Counted from the stretch's first letter, positions 8,756 through 17,686 are shown. The stretch is DNA of 64,000 nt from Caldilineaceae bacterium (GCA_958295845.1 OY282376.1:3361022-3425021), one strand, 5' to 3'. Program-made: numbers and translations. Notes: generated from the sequence alone by a model not told the origin.

Positions 8756-9649
8756 TTAAGCCTTAATCCCAGTCAATGCAATACCTTGGATGAAATGCTT
8801 CTGCGCCAGGAAGAAGACGATCAGAATCGGCGCGATCATCATCGTTGACGCCGCCATCAGCGGTCCCCACATCGTTCGTCGTTCGAACATGAAGGCCTGG
8901 AGCCCTAGGGAAAGGGTGAACTTTTCGCGGGTATTGAGGAAGATCAGTGGGGCGGTAAAGTCATTCCAGGCGAACATGAAGCTGAAGATGGCGACTGTGG
9001 CCAAGGCCGGCTTGGCCAGTGGCATAACTATGCTCCACCAGATTCTCAAGCGGCCGGCGCCGTCGATGATGGCGGCCTCTTCCAGCTCCATGGGGATGGT
9101 CAGAAAGAACTGGCGCAGCATGAAGATGTAGAATGGCGTGCCGAGGAAGGCGGGAACGGTCAGTGGATAGAAAGTGTCGACCCAATTGATCTTGGCGAAT
9201 AGCAGATAGAGGGGCACCAGTGTGACGATGTAAGGGACCATCATCTGGCTGATCATGACCATGAAGATAATATCGCGCCCGGGCGCGCGCAGCCGCGAGA
9301 AGGCGTAAGCCGCCAGCGAGCACGTGAAAACTGCGCCAAAGACGTGAGCGAGCGCAATCGTCAGCGTGTTGAAGAAGTAGAGGTGCATCGGGGCATAGAT
9401 AAAGACGGCGGGAAAATTGCCCCAGATGAAGGGATCGGGCACCCAGATTGGTGGAAAAGCAAAGATCTGGCGGTCGGCCTTTAACGAGGTGCTGACCATC
9501 CAGACGAATGGAAGCGCGAAAACCAGTGACCCCAGCACAAGCGTGAGTTGGACACTCCCGCGTCCGAGCAGGCGGCGAAGAGGCCGCCCCCTGGCGCTGG
9601 GATGGATTTCGCGGCTGGGTAGGGCTTCAATCGCCGGTTCGCGTATCAT
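8756..9649 (-). CDS. Carbohydrate ABC transporter permease, MalG/UgpE type
   Basis: A 297-residue inner-membrane protein with about six transmembrane segments, starting with a basic cytoplasmic tail and a hydrophobic helix (L-V-L-G-S-L-V-F-A-L-P-F-V-W-M-V). The EAA loop that contacts the ATPase is clear: E-E-A-A-I-I-D-G-A-G-R followed by W-W-S-I-V-M-P-L-A-K-P. It forms the translocation path with the permease encoded just upstream (four bases between genes) and receives substrate from the lipoprotein encoded at 10662-12128. No ATPase gene lies nearby. Such systems often share a MsmX/UgpC-type ATPase encoded elsewhere. Confidence 0.92.
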   Translation of the reverse strand: MIREPAIEALPSREIHPSARGRPLRRLLGRGSVQLTLVLGSLVFALPFVWMVSTSLKADRQIFAFPPIWVPDPFIWGNFPAVFIYAPMHLYFFNTLTIALAHVFGAVFTCSLAAYAFSRLRAPGRDIIFMVMISQMMVPYIVTLVPLYLLFAKINWVDTFYPLTVPAFLGTPFYIFMLRQFFLTIPMELEEAAIIDGAGRLRIWWSIVMPLAKPALATVAIFSFMFAWNDFTAPLIFLNTREKFTLSLGLQAFMFERRTMWGPLMAASTMMIAPILIVFFLAQKHFIQGIALTGIKA

Positions 9650-9653
9650 GGCG

Positions 9654-10568
9654 TTAACTCTGCTCCGCTTCGTAGTAGACCCAACGGCTTGCCAGCTTGA
9701 AATTGACCAGGGTGAGCGCGAGAACGGCTACAAAAAGGATCCAGGCCATGCTGGCGGCGTATCCCATATCCAGCAGGACGAAGGCCCGGCGGTAAAGATA
9801 CAGCATGTAGAACAGGGTCGACTCAGCCGGGCCGCCGCCGGTCATGACGTAGGCGGTGGTGAAGACCTGGAAGGAGGCGATGACACTGAGAACGAGAATG
9901 AAGAATAAGGTCGGGCTGAGCATGGGGATAGTCACGTGCTGGAAGCGCTGCCAGCGGTTGGCGCCGTCGATCTCTGCGGCCTCGTAGAGATGCTGGGGCA
10001 CGCCCTGCAGGCCGGCGAGGACGATGATCATGGCGGCGCCTGAGCCCCAGAGCGCCATCAGGATGAGGGCGGGTTTGGACCAGGTGAGCGACGCGAGCCA
10101 AAGCGGGCCTTCGATGCCGACACTTCGAAGCGTCGAGTTAATCAGGCCCCATTCCGGCTGCAGAATCCATACCCACAGGATGGCGCCTGCCACTATCGGC
10201 ACGATCGACGGCACGTAAAAAAGCGTTCGGTAGACGGCGATGCCGCGGGCCTTTTGATTGAGAAGGAGAGCCAGCAGCAAGGCGACGATGATATGGAGCG
10301 GCACGAAAACGAGAACATAGTAGAGCGTGTTACCCATTGACATACCGAAGCGCTGATCGTCGGTAAAGAGCTCGATGTAGTTCGCCAGACCGACCCAGCG
10401 GGCGGGCGTTACGATCTCATAGTCCATGAAGCCCAACACGAAGGAGGCGGCGACCGGGCCGATGACAAAGGCGAGGAAACCGATCCCCCAGGGGAGGAGG
10501 AAGAGATAGCAGGTCAGGGCCTCTCTGGCGGCGTTTGTGAGCCTGGGCTTGGGTTGGGCGTTGGTCAT
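9654..10568 (-). CDS. Carbohydrate ABC transporter permease, MalF/UgpA type
   Basis: A 304-residue polytopic membrane protein with six predicted helices. The EAA motif is Y-E-A-A-E-I-D-G-A-N-R-W-Q-R-F followed by T-I-P-M-L-S-P-T. The N-terminal L-T-C-Y-L-F-L-L-P-W-G-I-G-F helix is typical of the family. AGGA lies about seven bases before the ATG. It is the first permease after the binding-protein gene; a strong hairpin in the 93-base gap may set the ratio of binding protein to permease. Confidence 0.92.
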   Translation of the reverse strand: MTNAQPKPRLTNAAREALTCYLFLLPWGIGFLAFVIGPVAASFVLGFMDYEIVTPARWVGLANYIELFTDDQRFGMSMGNTLYYVLVFVPLHIIVALLLALLLNQKARGIAVYRTLFYVPSIVPIVAGAILWVWILQPEWGLINSTLRSVGIEGPLWLASLTWSKPALILMALWGSGAAMIIVLAGLQGVPQHLYEAAEIDGANRWQRFQHVTIPMLSPTLFFILVLSVIASFQVFTTAYVMTGGGPAESTLFYMLYLYRRAFVLLDMGYAASMAWILFVAVLALTLVNFKLASRWVYYEAEQS

Positions 10569-10605
10569 TGCGACTGTCCTGATATTTGGCGCGGAAAGGG
10601 GAGTC

Positions 10606-10643
10606 GTCAGAACCGGAACGACCGGATGCCGTCCGGTTCTGAC
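10606..10643 (-). promoter_or_regulatory. Intra-operon hairpin between binding-protein and permease genes
   Basis: A perfect 12-bp inverted repeat: gtcagaaccgga (10606-10617) and tccggttctgac (10632-10643), with a 14-base loop. On the transcript it lies just 3' of the binding-protein gene and is not followed by a U-run in that direction. It could therefore act as an mRNA stabiliser or partial attenuator, as is known for malE-malF-type operons, giving more binding protein than permease. The function is inferred; the repeat is directly visible. Confidence 0.65.
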
Positions 10644-10661
10644 TTTTCTCTAATACGCCTA

Positions 10662-12128
10662 TTAGGCTTCGAGATTCTCCCAAGCGGCGTCGAGCGCCTT
10701 CTGGACGTCGGCATGGGAGGCTTCAAGCGCCTCTCGCGGCGTCAGCTTCTTGGTGAGAGCGGATTCCCAGGCGTTCTTGAAACCGATCCACAGTTCTGCG
10801 GCGGCGAGGCCGGCAATCTGGCCGCAGCCCACCGAGAAGGTCTCGGATTCGAGGTATCGCTCCATCATGATCTTCTGTCGTTCGGGCAGGACGGAGTAGT
10901 ACTCGTCCAGCATGAACTGCATGGCCGGCTGGTAGACTGGCGGGGTGGGGGCGAAGATCGGCTCGCCGGGCAGTTGCTGGCGCGCCCACTCTTCCTTCTC
11001 CAATGCGAGGCCGACGGTGCCGGCGGCGCGAACATACTTCTCGCTGATCACCCATTTCAAGAATTCCCAACCCTCTTCGACAAGTTCGGTATTGGGGTCG
11101 ATGACGAAGGTCCAGCCGCAGGACCAATTGACCTGTGCGCCTTCCTGCGAGGCCGAGACCGGCATGAGGCCGGTGCCGTCATAGTCGAGGTCGGGGAATT
11201 TGGCATAGCGACCGATCATCCAGTTGCCGTATGAGCACATGGAGACCTGGCCCTGGGCAAAGGGATCGACGGGCTGGCCGGCGAAGCCTTCCATGAAGGA
11301 GGAGGCCGCAGCGTTGCCGCCGCCGAACTCGTCGATCATGTTGACGCACCATTCGAGGGCTTCGACCCAGGGTTCGGTGTTTAACATGTTGGTGCGGCCA
11401 TCTTCCGACTGGCTGACACCACCGTTCTCCATCGCGTAGATGAGCAACTGATCAGAGAGGCCGGGCGGGAAGTGGGGCAGGAAGCCGTAGCGTACGATCC
11501 GATCTCCCTCAGTCTTATTCAACTGCGGCGCCATTTCCATGATGTCGTCCCAGGTTTCGGGGCCAACGTCCGGATCGAGGCCTGCTTCTTCGAAATGGGT
11601 ACGATTCCAGAAGAAGTAGCGGGTGCCAGCGGTATGGGGCAGTCCGTAGAGGGTGCCCTGCCAGGTAAGGTCGGCGATGGGGCCGGCCATGAAGTTGCCC
11701 TTCTCGAGGTTGTCCCGCTCGAGGAGGTCTTCGATCGGCCGGTAGAGGTTGCGCGAGGCGAACTGGCGGAAGGTGTGGCGATTCTGGTAGGAGACGTCGG
11801 GACCCTTGCCTGCGGCCACGGCCGTGACGTATTTGGGTGTTCCGTAGACGGCTTCACCGAGGTCGCCGAGCGAAACGGTGATGTCGGGGTGCTGCTCCTG
11901 GAAAACCTGAATGACGCCTTCGGTGGTGGGGTTGATGCGCCACCAGATCTGAATGTCCACAGGCTCGTCTGACGGTGCCGCCATGTCGCTGGCTGCTTCG
12001 GGACCGGCAGGGACGCAGGCGCTGGCAGCGAGGGCGAGTCCAGTAACTGCGGCTGTGCTCTTCAGGAAACTGCGCCGGCTGACGCCTTGGTGGACGACCG
12101 TCTTTTCGTCGGAAGTGAATCTAGCCAT
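10662..12128 (-). CDS. Extracellular sugar-binding protein of ABC transporter (Tat lipoprotein)
   Basis: A 488-residue solute-binding protein of the SBP_bac_1 (MalE/UgpB) family. The signal peptide has a twin-arginine motif S-R-R-S-F-L-K (residues 17-23) and a lipobox A-A-S-A-C, giving lipidated Cys38. So it is probably exported folded by Tat and then anchored. Family features include I-Q-I-W-W-R-I-N at the start of the mature domain, G-K-G-P-D-V-S-Y-Q-N and a W-E-F-L-K-W-V segment. AAGGAGAG precedes the ATG by about ten bases. It is the first gene of the transporter operon and faces a 1.7-kb divergent intergenic region that probably holds its promoter. Confidence 0.9.
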   Translation of the reverse strand: MARFTSDEKTVVHQGVSRRSFLKSTAAVTGLALAASACVPAGPEAASDMAAPSDEPVDIQIWWRINPTTEGVIQVFQEQHPDITVSLGDLGEAVYGTPKYVTAVAAGKGPDVSYQNRHTFRQFASRNLYRPIEDLLERDNLEKGNFMAGPIADLTWQGTLYGLPHTAGTRYFFWNRTHFEEAGLDPDVGPETWDDIMEMAPQLNKTEGDRIVRYGFLPHFPPGLSDQLLIYAMENGGVSQSEDGRTNMLNTEPWVEALEWCVNMIDEFGGGNAAASSFMEGFAGQPVDPFAQGQVSMCSYGNWMIGRYAKFPDLDYDGTGLMPVSASQEGAQVNWSCGWTFVIDPNTELVEEGWEFLKWVISEKYVRAAGTVGLALEKEEWARQQLPGEPIFAPTPPVYQPAMQFMLDEYYSVLPERQKIMMERYLESETFSVGCGQIAGLAAAELWIGFKNAWESALTKKLTPREALEASHADVQKALDAAWENLEA

Positions 12129-12666
12129 TTTTAGCTTACTCTCCTTTTCGATGCAGATGGTTGGGTACTGCTGATCTCATGGGAATCGTTTCATTTCCGA
12201 TCAAGCCATAGATCCTCCTGTGGCTGGTGGAGACGCTCAGTTAGGATTTCGCAAGGTATCAGGCGGATTCTTCACGCCTGGCGTGGTGGCAGTTGCGGAT
12301 CATGACCAAACAAGAATGGCCCTGTCGGTGGAGACAGCGGCCGCGGATCGTCTACCAAACGGTCGGATGTAGAACTATCATTTGGACAGGCACGGTGGTG
12401 GAAGCGTTCAGGGTGATCGTATTTGGTGCGCTTGGAAACCTTTGGGAAATGGCTCCCGGCGTCGCGTACCCTCAGCGTGTGTAATTCTATCGGATGCGGC
12501 AGGGAAAGGCAACCTTCTTGGTAGAGCAGACGGATCTTGTCTGCGTTCAATTTGGATGGGCTAGTTTTGCGTACTGCGTATTGCGTAGTTGCGCGGCCCT
12601 TTGCCGAATAGCATTGCGCTGCGGCAGTTCGCCTTGGTGACAGACTTCAACGAGCCCTTGTTATTG

Positions 12667-12736
12667 CCTGAACCATTAACCCAGGTTCAGGTAGCGTTTT
12701 GTCTACAAATGTCGCGTTATGTATACAAATGTATAC
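12667..12736. promoter_or_regulatory. Operator-like region: inverted repeat plus three phased GT(C/A)TAC boxes
   Basis: An 8-bp inverted repeat, cctgaacc (12667-12674) and ggttcagg (12684-12691), is followed by three boxes: GTCTAC (12701-12706), GTATAC (12721-12726) and GTATAC (12731-12736). Each box begins a gtNtac-aaat or gtatac-gtat unit, and starts are 20 and 10 bases apart, so all lie on one face of the helix. GTNTAC cores are typical of GntR-family operators. The array lies 573 bases upstream of the sugar-binding-protein start and about 1.15 kb from the PhyH start. Regulation of either operon is an inference. Confidence 0.45.
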
Positions 12737-13377
12737 GTATGTCGCGCCAAATTCCGTTTTTTTGGGACGCTATTTTGCGAATTGGTTGATAGTTCTGCGC
12801 AGTCTTTTACGGATACCGAGAGGGCGATTTTCTTATTTCGGACTTTTTTTTGGCAGTGCGCTCAATTGCATGGGTCGACTCTTTTTTGGGTTCAATTGTC
12901 GGGTCCGGCGACTTCTCTACGATTACTGTTGACGTCAAGCAGAGACATCGCCACCTTCCGGGGCAAACCGTCGGTATTCGAGTCGAGTTTGGGTGGGCGG
13001 CCTGTGGCTTGTTGCAGGTGTGGTTTCAGCGGCTTGCTTGTGTCTTCCCGGAATCTGACGGTTCTCGCGATGAATTCATTCTTGTGCAGTTCACTTCATT
13101 GACATTATACCACAGGAATTTTCCTTTTTTGGGACAGTTTCCTACCGATTTTTCGTATTGAGTCTAGAGTCTATTGGGGAGGCTCTGAGGTTTGTCCCGA
13201 CTGAGACTGACAGGTTCATAATGTGGTGCATTGAAGTTGTAACGCCACAGGTGGGTAGACAATCATTTCCGGGTGCAGCACGGTTCGAGATACATCCCAG
13301 TTTTGGGGTGGCAACAGTCTGGCGGGAAGATTATGACAGGGTGGTTGGAATTGTTTGCCTGCTCTTGGAGAAGCCCA

Positions 13378-13398
13378 GGGCAGGCACAAGGCCTGCCC
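13378..13398. repeat. Dispersed hairpin repeat (gggcaggc-acaag-gcctgccc)
   Basis: A perfect 8-bp stem (13378-13385 with 13391-13398) and a 5-base loop. The same 21 bases recur at 51811-51831. At both sites a related stretch starting near tatcccagttttggg lies about 90-150 bases upstream, so the hairpin belongs to a longer dispersed element. Confidence 0.75.
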
Positions 13399-13480
13399 CT
13401 ACAGGTCTTTTGCGGGGGAAGCCGGGGGTGGGCGCAGCGAACTGCAGTGGATAGCGGAGGGTGGGACGAGACAGCATGTG

Positions 13481-13600
13481 GGGGGTAGACACTGTTGGAT
13501 AGACGCATTGCTGGGGAAGAATGAGCACGGTGGCTAACAAGGGCGGGGCGTTGCGGGGGCGCAGCCCCTGCACAAGGGAGGGCCGAAGGCCCGAACGCCC
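13481..13600. repeat. Dispersed structured repeat, copy A
   Basis: A roughly 120-base unit that starts gggggtagacactgttgg and ends with a folded block. The block has an outer stem gggcgtt (13546-13552) with aacgccc (13594-13600), enclosing a near-perfect stem gcgggggc/gcccctgc (13553-13571) and a perfect stem gggcc-gaa-ggccc (13580-13592). Copies lie at 21183-21302, 51992-52110 and, truncated, at 51846-51920. All are intergenic. A run of gtcagtggtcag-type short repeats follows this copy. Confidence 0.8.
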
Positions 13601-13774
13601 AACTGCAGTGGTCAGTGGTCAGTGGTTAGTGGTCAGAGGCAGCACTTCCCTTGCCTCAGATCTGATCGGGGACTGGCTTTGATTGGATCGGTGCCAGAGG
13701 GATACGGGGGTTCGCACCTATTTTGGGGTGTATGGCGTGGTTGCGTGCCTGTCTACTTTTGTGTCCTGGAGTGA

Positions 13775-13780
13775 TATAAT
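13775..13780 (+). promoter_or_regulatory. Possible -10 element for the PhyH-M20-CtBP operon
   Basis: A perfect TATAAT in the context gtgatataatg, 105 bases before the PhyH ATG. A good -35 hexamer at 16-18 bases upstream is not seen (tctact is the nearest at a 17-base spacer). The call therefore rests on the -10 and position only. Confidence 0.3.
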
Positions 13781-13885
13781 GAGCGTGCTGACCGTTGGTT
13801 TTTGGTCGAGTATCCAGCCATTTCAGCTGCTGCGGCTGTTCGCCGAAAAATTTGCCACCCCTACCTAACAGAAGAGGAAAATACG

Positions 13886-14698
13886 ATGCCGCTGGACAAG
13901 ACTCTTGAAGAGCAACTCCTGCGTCTGAAGCTGGACGGCTGGTGCGTGGTCGATAGCGTGATTCCTGCCGATGAGGTCACGGGGGTGCGGGAGAGTGTGG
14001 CGGCGGCGACGCTGCGGCACCAGCGGCCGGACGCGCCGGCGAATATCGGCCATCGTACGGGGCTGATCAACTATGACCAGTCGTTTGCGCCTTATCTGGT
14101 GACGCCCCATTTCATCGGCCTGATCAGGGCAGCGCTTGGCCGGAACGTGCGCGTTTCGTTCACGTCGGCGATGATCAACTATCCGGATAATGCGCGCGGA
14201 ACTATGCACGCGGACTGGCCGTTCAACCAGCACAATGCGGGGCATATCCCGGCTCCGTATCCCGATATGGTCGCCCATTTTACGACGCTGTGGATGCTGT
14301 CTCCTTTTAGCGTTGAGAACGGCGGAACGATCATCGTTCCCGGCAGTCACCGCATGGAAACGAACCCCAGCGCAGAATCCTGCAGCCACGACGAAAACAG
14401 GCCCTATCCGACGGAGATTCAGGCGACCGGCGACGCTGGCAGCGTGCTGGTGATGGACAGCCGCATGTGGCACGCGGCCGGCGCTAACCGCTCCGATAGC
14501 GCACGGGTGGCGATAGCGATTCGCTTTGCGCCGTGGTGGCTGAATCTGAACGGACTGAGGCCGGGATCCGGTGAGCGGGCAAGGCAGATGGAGGCAACGG
14601 GCTTGAAGGAGAATGAGGTCGATGCAGTGAAAAACGAGGTGTTTGAAGGATTACCGCCCGCGGTCCAGCCACTGTTCGAACACTGGGTGGAGAACTAA
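13886..14698 (+). CDS. PhyH family Fe(II)/2-oxoglutarate dioxygenase
   Basis: A 270-residue protein with the iron-binding triad H108-x-D110 (M-H-A-D-W-P) and His196 in R-M-W-H-A-A-G-A-N, plus Arg207 positioned for 2-oxoglutarate. The jelly-roll strands W-M-L-S-P-F-S-V-E-N-G-G-T and V-P-G-S-H-R are typical of the family. The start is set by GAGGA eight bases before the ATG at 13886. An in-frame upstream ATG at 13802 has no ribosome site. The stop is followed at once by the M20 peptidase start, so the two are translationally linked. Confidence 0.88.
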   Translation: MPLDKTLEEQLLRLKLDGWCVVDSVIPADEVTGVRESVAAATLRHQRPDAPANIGHRTGLINYDQSFAPYLVTPHFIGLIRAALGRNVRVSFTSAMINYPDNARGTMHADWPFNQHNAGHIPAPYPDMVAHFTTLWMLSPFSVENGGTIIVPGSHRMETNPSAESCSHDENRPYPTEIQATGDAGSVLVMDSRMWHAAGANRSDSARVAIAIRFAPWWLNLNGLRPGSGERARQMEATGLKENEVDAVKNEVFEGLPPAVQPLFEHWVEN

Positions 14699-15868
14699 AT
14701 GAACACAGAACGCCTTGCGGCGAGCCTTGCCGAGCAGGTTGATCCGCAGCGGATTACGCAACTTACTCTGGACATGGTGCGCATTCCCAGTCCGCCAGGG
14801 GAGGAACGCGCGGTTTCCGAGTTTTACGCGGAAATCTTGCGTGGGGCGGATCTAGATGTGGAGATGGACGACGAGTTTCCCAGCAGCCCCAGCGTCGTGG
14901 CATGGCTGCGGGGCAGGGGGGGCGGGCCTACGCTTCAACTCGACGGCCATACGGATACGGTTGATTTGCCCGGGCCGGAGCCCCGGTTTGAGGGAGGGTA
15001 CATCCACGGGCGGGGCTCCGAGGATATGAAGGCGTCTTTGGCGGCGATGGCGGAAGCTGCGCGCATCATTGGCGGGGCGGGTATCCAGCTGGATGGGGAC
15101 CTGCTTTTGACGGCGCACGGCCGGCACGAAAGCGCCACGAATGAGACGTTGATCTCGCTAATCGGAAAGGGCGTTCACGGCGACGCGGTGATTGTTACAG
15201 AGCTGGGCGGAAAGGATTTGCCGATCACAGGCATGGGGCTTGTCTTCTGGGAACTCAGGATAGAGGGGGACGACGAGGGCATACACGAAACAGTGGCCGA
15301 GCCGGGGGCTCCCCATGCGGTGATGGCCGGGTACAGGGCTGTGCAGCTATTGCAGGAGAAGGCGGAAGAACTGGCGGCGATACGGCACCCCTATTTGGGA
15401 GCGGAATCGATCTTCATCGGGCGGTTTCAAGGCGGTGACTACTTTAACCGCATGCCGGCCGGGTGCGTTATTGGCGGCACGCGACGGTTTGGCCCGGGTT
15501 GTAGCCTGGACGAGATCCGCGGGGAGTTTGCAAGTCTGGCGGCACGGGTACAGGAGGAGAGTGGTGCAGAGGTTGAGGTCTGGCTGGATGGGATCGAGGG
15601 CTACAGTGTCGACGAGAACGAGCGCCTGGCAGAGGTGTTGCTGCGCGGCCATCAGCAGGTGACCGGCGAGGCGCTGCCGCTGGCGGGGACCAGAGCCGCG
15701 GCGAACGTACCGCACTTTGTTCATCTGGCGCATGTCCCGGCGCTGTATTACGGCGCGAGCTATCTGACGGCACACTCGGAACTCGAGCGGGTTGAGCTGG
15801 CACAGGTGGTGCGCGCCACGAAAGTATACATTCATGCCATCCTCGCCTATTTGGGCGTTGCGGAGTAA
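14699..15868 (+). CDS. M20 family metallopeptidase / ArgE-DapE-type deacylase
   Basis: A 389-residue dizinc hydrolase. The first metal motif L-D-G-H-T-D-T-V (His84, catalytic Asp86) and the bridging Asp in G-S-E-D-M-K (Asp109) are present, and a late His lies in T-A-H-S-E-L. The usual acidic pair (E-E) is replaced by a G-R-H-E-S-A-T-N-E segment around 141-149. The second metal site or catalytic base is therefore atypical. Members cleave peptide or N-acyl bonds. It starts directly after the PhyH stop and overlaps the next gene by one base, so it belongs to a three-gene operon. The substrate is unknown. Confidence 0.82.
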   Translation: MNTERLAASLAEQVDPQRITQLTLDMVRIPSPPGEERAVSEFYAEILRGADLDVEMDDEFPSSPSVVAWLRGRGGGPTLQLDGHTDTVDLPGPEPRFEGGYIHGRGSEDMKASLAAMAEAARIIGGAGIQLDGDLLLTAHGRHESATNETLISLIGKGVHGDAVIVTELGGKDLPITGMGLVFWELRIEGDDEGIHETVAEPGAPHAVMAGYRAVQLLQEKAEELAAIRHPYLGAESIFIGRFQGGDYFNRMPAGCVIGGTRRFGPGCSLDEIRGEFASLAARVQEESGAEVEVWLDGIEGYSVDENERLAEVLLRGHQQVTGEALPLAGTRAAANVPHFVHLAHVPALYYGASYLTAHSELERVELAQVVRATKVYIHAILAYLGVAE

Positions 15869-16869
15869 TGCAAATGAGCGAAACGCGAACGGTTGTGATC
15901 ACTGCCAACATGTTTCCCGGTTTGGAGACTGAGCGGGAGGCGCTGGCTCCGCACAACGTTGAGCTTGTCAAGCGTCCGTGCCGGAATGGGGCGGAGATTG
16001 CCGAGGCGGGAAAGGATGCGGTTGCGTTGCTGGTGGGCAACGTGCGGATCGATGCCGAGGTGCTGTCGCATCTGCCGCGTTGCCTGGCCATCGTCAAGCC
16101 CGCGGTGGGTGTAGACAACATCGACCTGGAGGCGGCGACGGCGGCTGGCGTCTGCGTTGCCAACGTGCCCGACTACGGAACGGACGAGGTGGCTACGCAC
16201 GCGATGGCGCTGCTATTGAACGCGATTCGCTATGTTGACGCTGAAGCAGCCGCGGTGCGCGGGGGCCGGTGGCAGCCCAAGCCCCCATACCCGATTCAGC
16301 GGAGCGCGGGGCGTACGCTGGGCATCATTGGATTCGGCCGTATCGGCCAGTCGGTTGCGAGAAAGGCGGCCGGTTTTGACTGGCGATTGCTGGCTTGGGA
16401 CCCTTATCTGGATGACGATGAGATTCGGCGGGGAAACGCCGAACCTGCTGACTTTGACACGATCCTGGCGCAGTCGGACTTTGTCACTTTGCACCTACCG
16501 CTGTCGGAAGAGACGCAGGGGATGATCGATGGGAATGCACTGGGGAAGATGAAGCGGACCGCTTTCCTGGTGAATACGGCCCGCGGCCCTATTGTCGATT
16601 CCGGCGCATTGCTTGCGGCGGTCGAGACGGGTCAGATCGCGGGCGCGGCGGTGGATGTGGTTGAAGAGGAGCCGCCGCCGCCGGACCACCCATTGTATCG
16701 TACGGACCGGATTCTGGTGACGGCGCACGTGGCGTGGTATTCGGAGCAGGCTTTCCGTGATGTGCGAGTGAAGGCGGTACAGGAGGTGGCGCGGGTGCTG
16801 GGCGGCCAGCTGCCGCTTAACCTGGTCAATTCGGGCGTGAAGCCGCGCTTTGATGTGGGCGGCGTGTAG
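15868..16869 (+). CDS. D-2-hydroxyacid dehydrogenase, CtBP-like, NAD-dependent
   Basis: A 333-residue two-domain dehydrogenase. The Rossmann motif is G-F-G-R-I-G (155-160), with the following acidic residue in A-W-D-P-Y. Catalytic residues are Arg239 in N-T-A-R-G-P, Glu in D-V-V-E-E-E-P (266-268) and His287 in T-A-H-V-A-W. The K-P-A-V-G-V-D-N-I-D motif (77-86) links the domains. It reduces 2-oxoacids or oxidises D-2-hydroxyacids in the cytoplasm. The ATG overlaps the preceding TAA (TAATG), showing coupling. As the last gene of the operon, it may act on the oxoacid released by upstream steps. Confidence 0.88.
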   Translation: MQMSETRTVVITANMFPGLETEREALAPHNVELVKRPCRNGAEIAEAGKDAVALLVGNVRIDAEVLSHLPRCLAIVKPAVGVDNIDLEAATAAGVCVANVPDYGTDEVATHAMALLLNAIRYVDAEAAAVRGGRWQPKPPYPIQRSAGRTLGIIGFGRIGQSVARKAAGFDWRLLAWDPYLDDDEIRRGNAEPADFDTILAQSDFVTLHLPLSEETQGMIDGNALGKMKRTAFLVNTARGPIVDSGALLAAVETGQIAGAAVDVVEEEPPPPDHPLYRTDRILVTAHVAWYSEQAFRDVRVKAVQEVARVLGGQLPLNLVNSGVKPRFDVGGV

Positions 16870-17197
16870 TGGCGTTCTGCTCTGGAGCCGGTTGAGATGG
16901 CGGGAGTTCGCGGTCAGGAGGGAGACGTTTCAAGGCACAGAGGCTTACTGACTTTGACTACACGAAAGTACTGTTCGTTTGTTATTTGTTTCGCTTCGTG
17001 TTCCTCCAGGAAAATCCTATTCTGATAACGGTCTTTTTCGTTCTGACAAACTGTGTTAAGTTACCCCGGATGCCGGTCCGGCTCAGGACCAGCCTACGAA
17101 GACAGTTGCAAGAAGAAGAGCAGGGTTCCTCCATCCAAGACCGAGTTGTTTCCGCCAGCCGCCGACCCCGCGGGGACAAGGGCAGGAGTTAACAGTC
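16870..17197 (+). other. Intergenic region, likely promoter-bearing
   Basis: A 328-base gap between two plus-strand operons. The middle (about 16950-17060) is AT-rich, and a small hairpin ccgga-tgccgg-tccgg lies at about 17067-17082. A promoter for the DUF3830-aminotransferase cluster is expected here, but no -35/-10 pair is convincing. No gene is seen. Confidence 0.35.
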
Positions 17198-17686
17198 ATG
17201 GCACGCCAAATCGAGATTTTTTTCACCAAGCGGAACGTCCGAGGGGTAGTGACCTTACTGAACGAGGAGGCGCCCCTCACTTGCGATGCAGTTTGGAACG
17301 CGCTGCCGCTGGAGGGGGACGCGTATCACGCGCGCTGGGCAGGGCGCGAGGTATACACGCTGGTCCCGCCTCTTGGGGCGGATCCGGGCAAAGAGAACGC
17401 GACAATCATGCCGATTGGCGGGGACCTCCTCTATTTCGAGGTCGACGCTGCCTCGATCGACATTCCGCCGGAAAGGCGCACCGGGCAACCGTTTATTGAT
17501 ATCGCGTTGTTCTATGGCCGCAACAACTTTCTGCTCGGTCCAGCCGGCTACATGCCGGGCAACCTGTTTGGCAAAGTCACCGAAAACCTGGAAGGCCTGG
17601 CCGAAGCTTGTGAGAGCATCTGGCGGGAGGGCTTTGTGGGCGAACGCATGGTGATCAGCCGGATCGACAGGGCCAACGACCAGTAA
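17198..17686 (+). CDS. DUF3830 family protein (cyclophilin-like fold)
   Basis: A 162-residue protein with the family blocks W-N-A-L-P-L-E-G-D-A-Y-H-A-R-W, F-Y-G-R-N-N-F-L-L-G-P and M-P-G-N-L-F-G-K-V-T-E-N-L. It belongs to DUF3830, small proteins predicted to adopt a cyclophilin-like barrel, often found beside amino-acid or hydantoin catabolism genes. No signal peptide is visible. A GGCAGGAG ribosome site precedes the ATG. A paralogue at 26047-26532 shares these blocks and closes the same gene cluster. The biochemical role is not established. Confidence 0.88.
   Translation: MARQIEIFFTKRNVRGVVTLLNEEAPLTCDAVWNALPLEGDAYHARWAGREVYTLVPPLGADPGKENATIMPIGGDLLYFEVDAASIDIPPERRTGQPFIDIALFYGRNNFLLGPAGYMPGNLFGKVTENLEGLAEACESIWREGFVGERMVISRIDRANDQ

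Larger units (their letters stand above)
12129..13885. other. Long divergent intergenic region (1.76 kb)
   Basis: This lies between the minus-strand sugar transporter operon and the plus-strand PhyH operon. Several open frames exist, but none has a ribosome site, a recognisable domain or consistent codon use. The middle part (about 12660-12940) is AT-richer than its surroundings and holds an inverted repeat and a phased GTNTAC array. The right part (13285-13640) carries dispersed repeats also found near 21.2 kb and 51.7-52.1 kb. A TATAAT hexamer lies about 100 bases before the PhyH start. Confidence 0.6.

Noticed and set aside
10606..10643. Intrinsic terminator after the sugar-binding-protein gene
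   Set aside because: The T-run next to this hairpin lies on the plus strand, opposite to transcription of the operon, so termination in the operon direction is not supported.
12272..13161. Several short open frames in the 12.1-13.9 kb gap
   Set aside because: They overlap each other in different frames, lack ribosome sites and show no recognisable domain.
13601..13640. gtcagtggtcag-type tandem repeats as a CRISPR array
   Set aside because: Units are about 7-10 bases with no unique spacers and no cas genes nearby.
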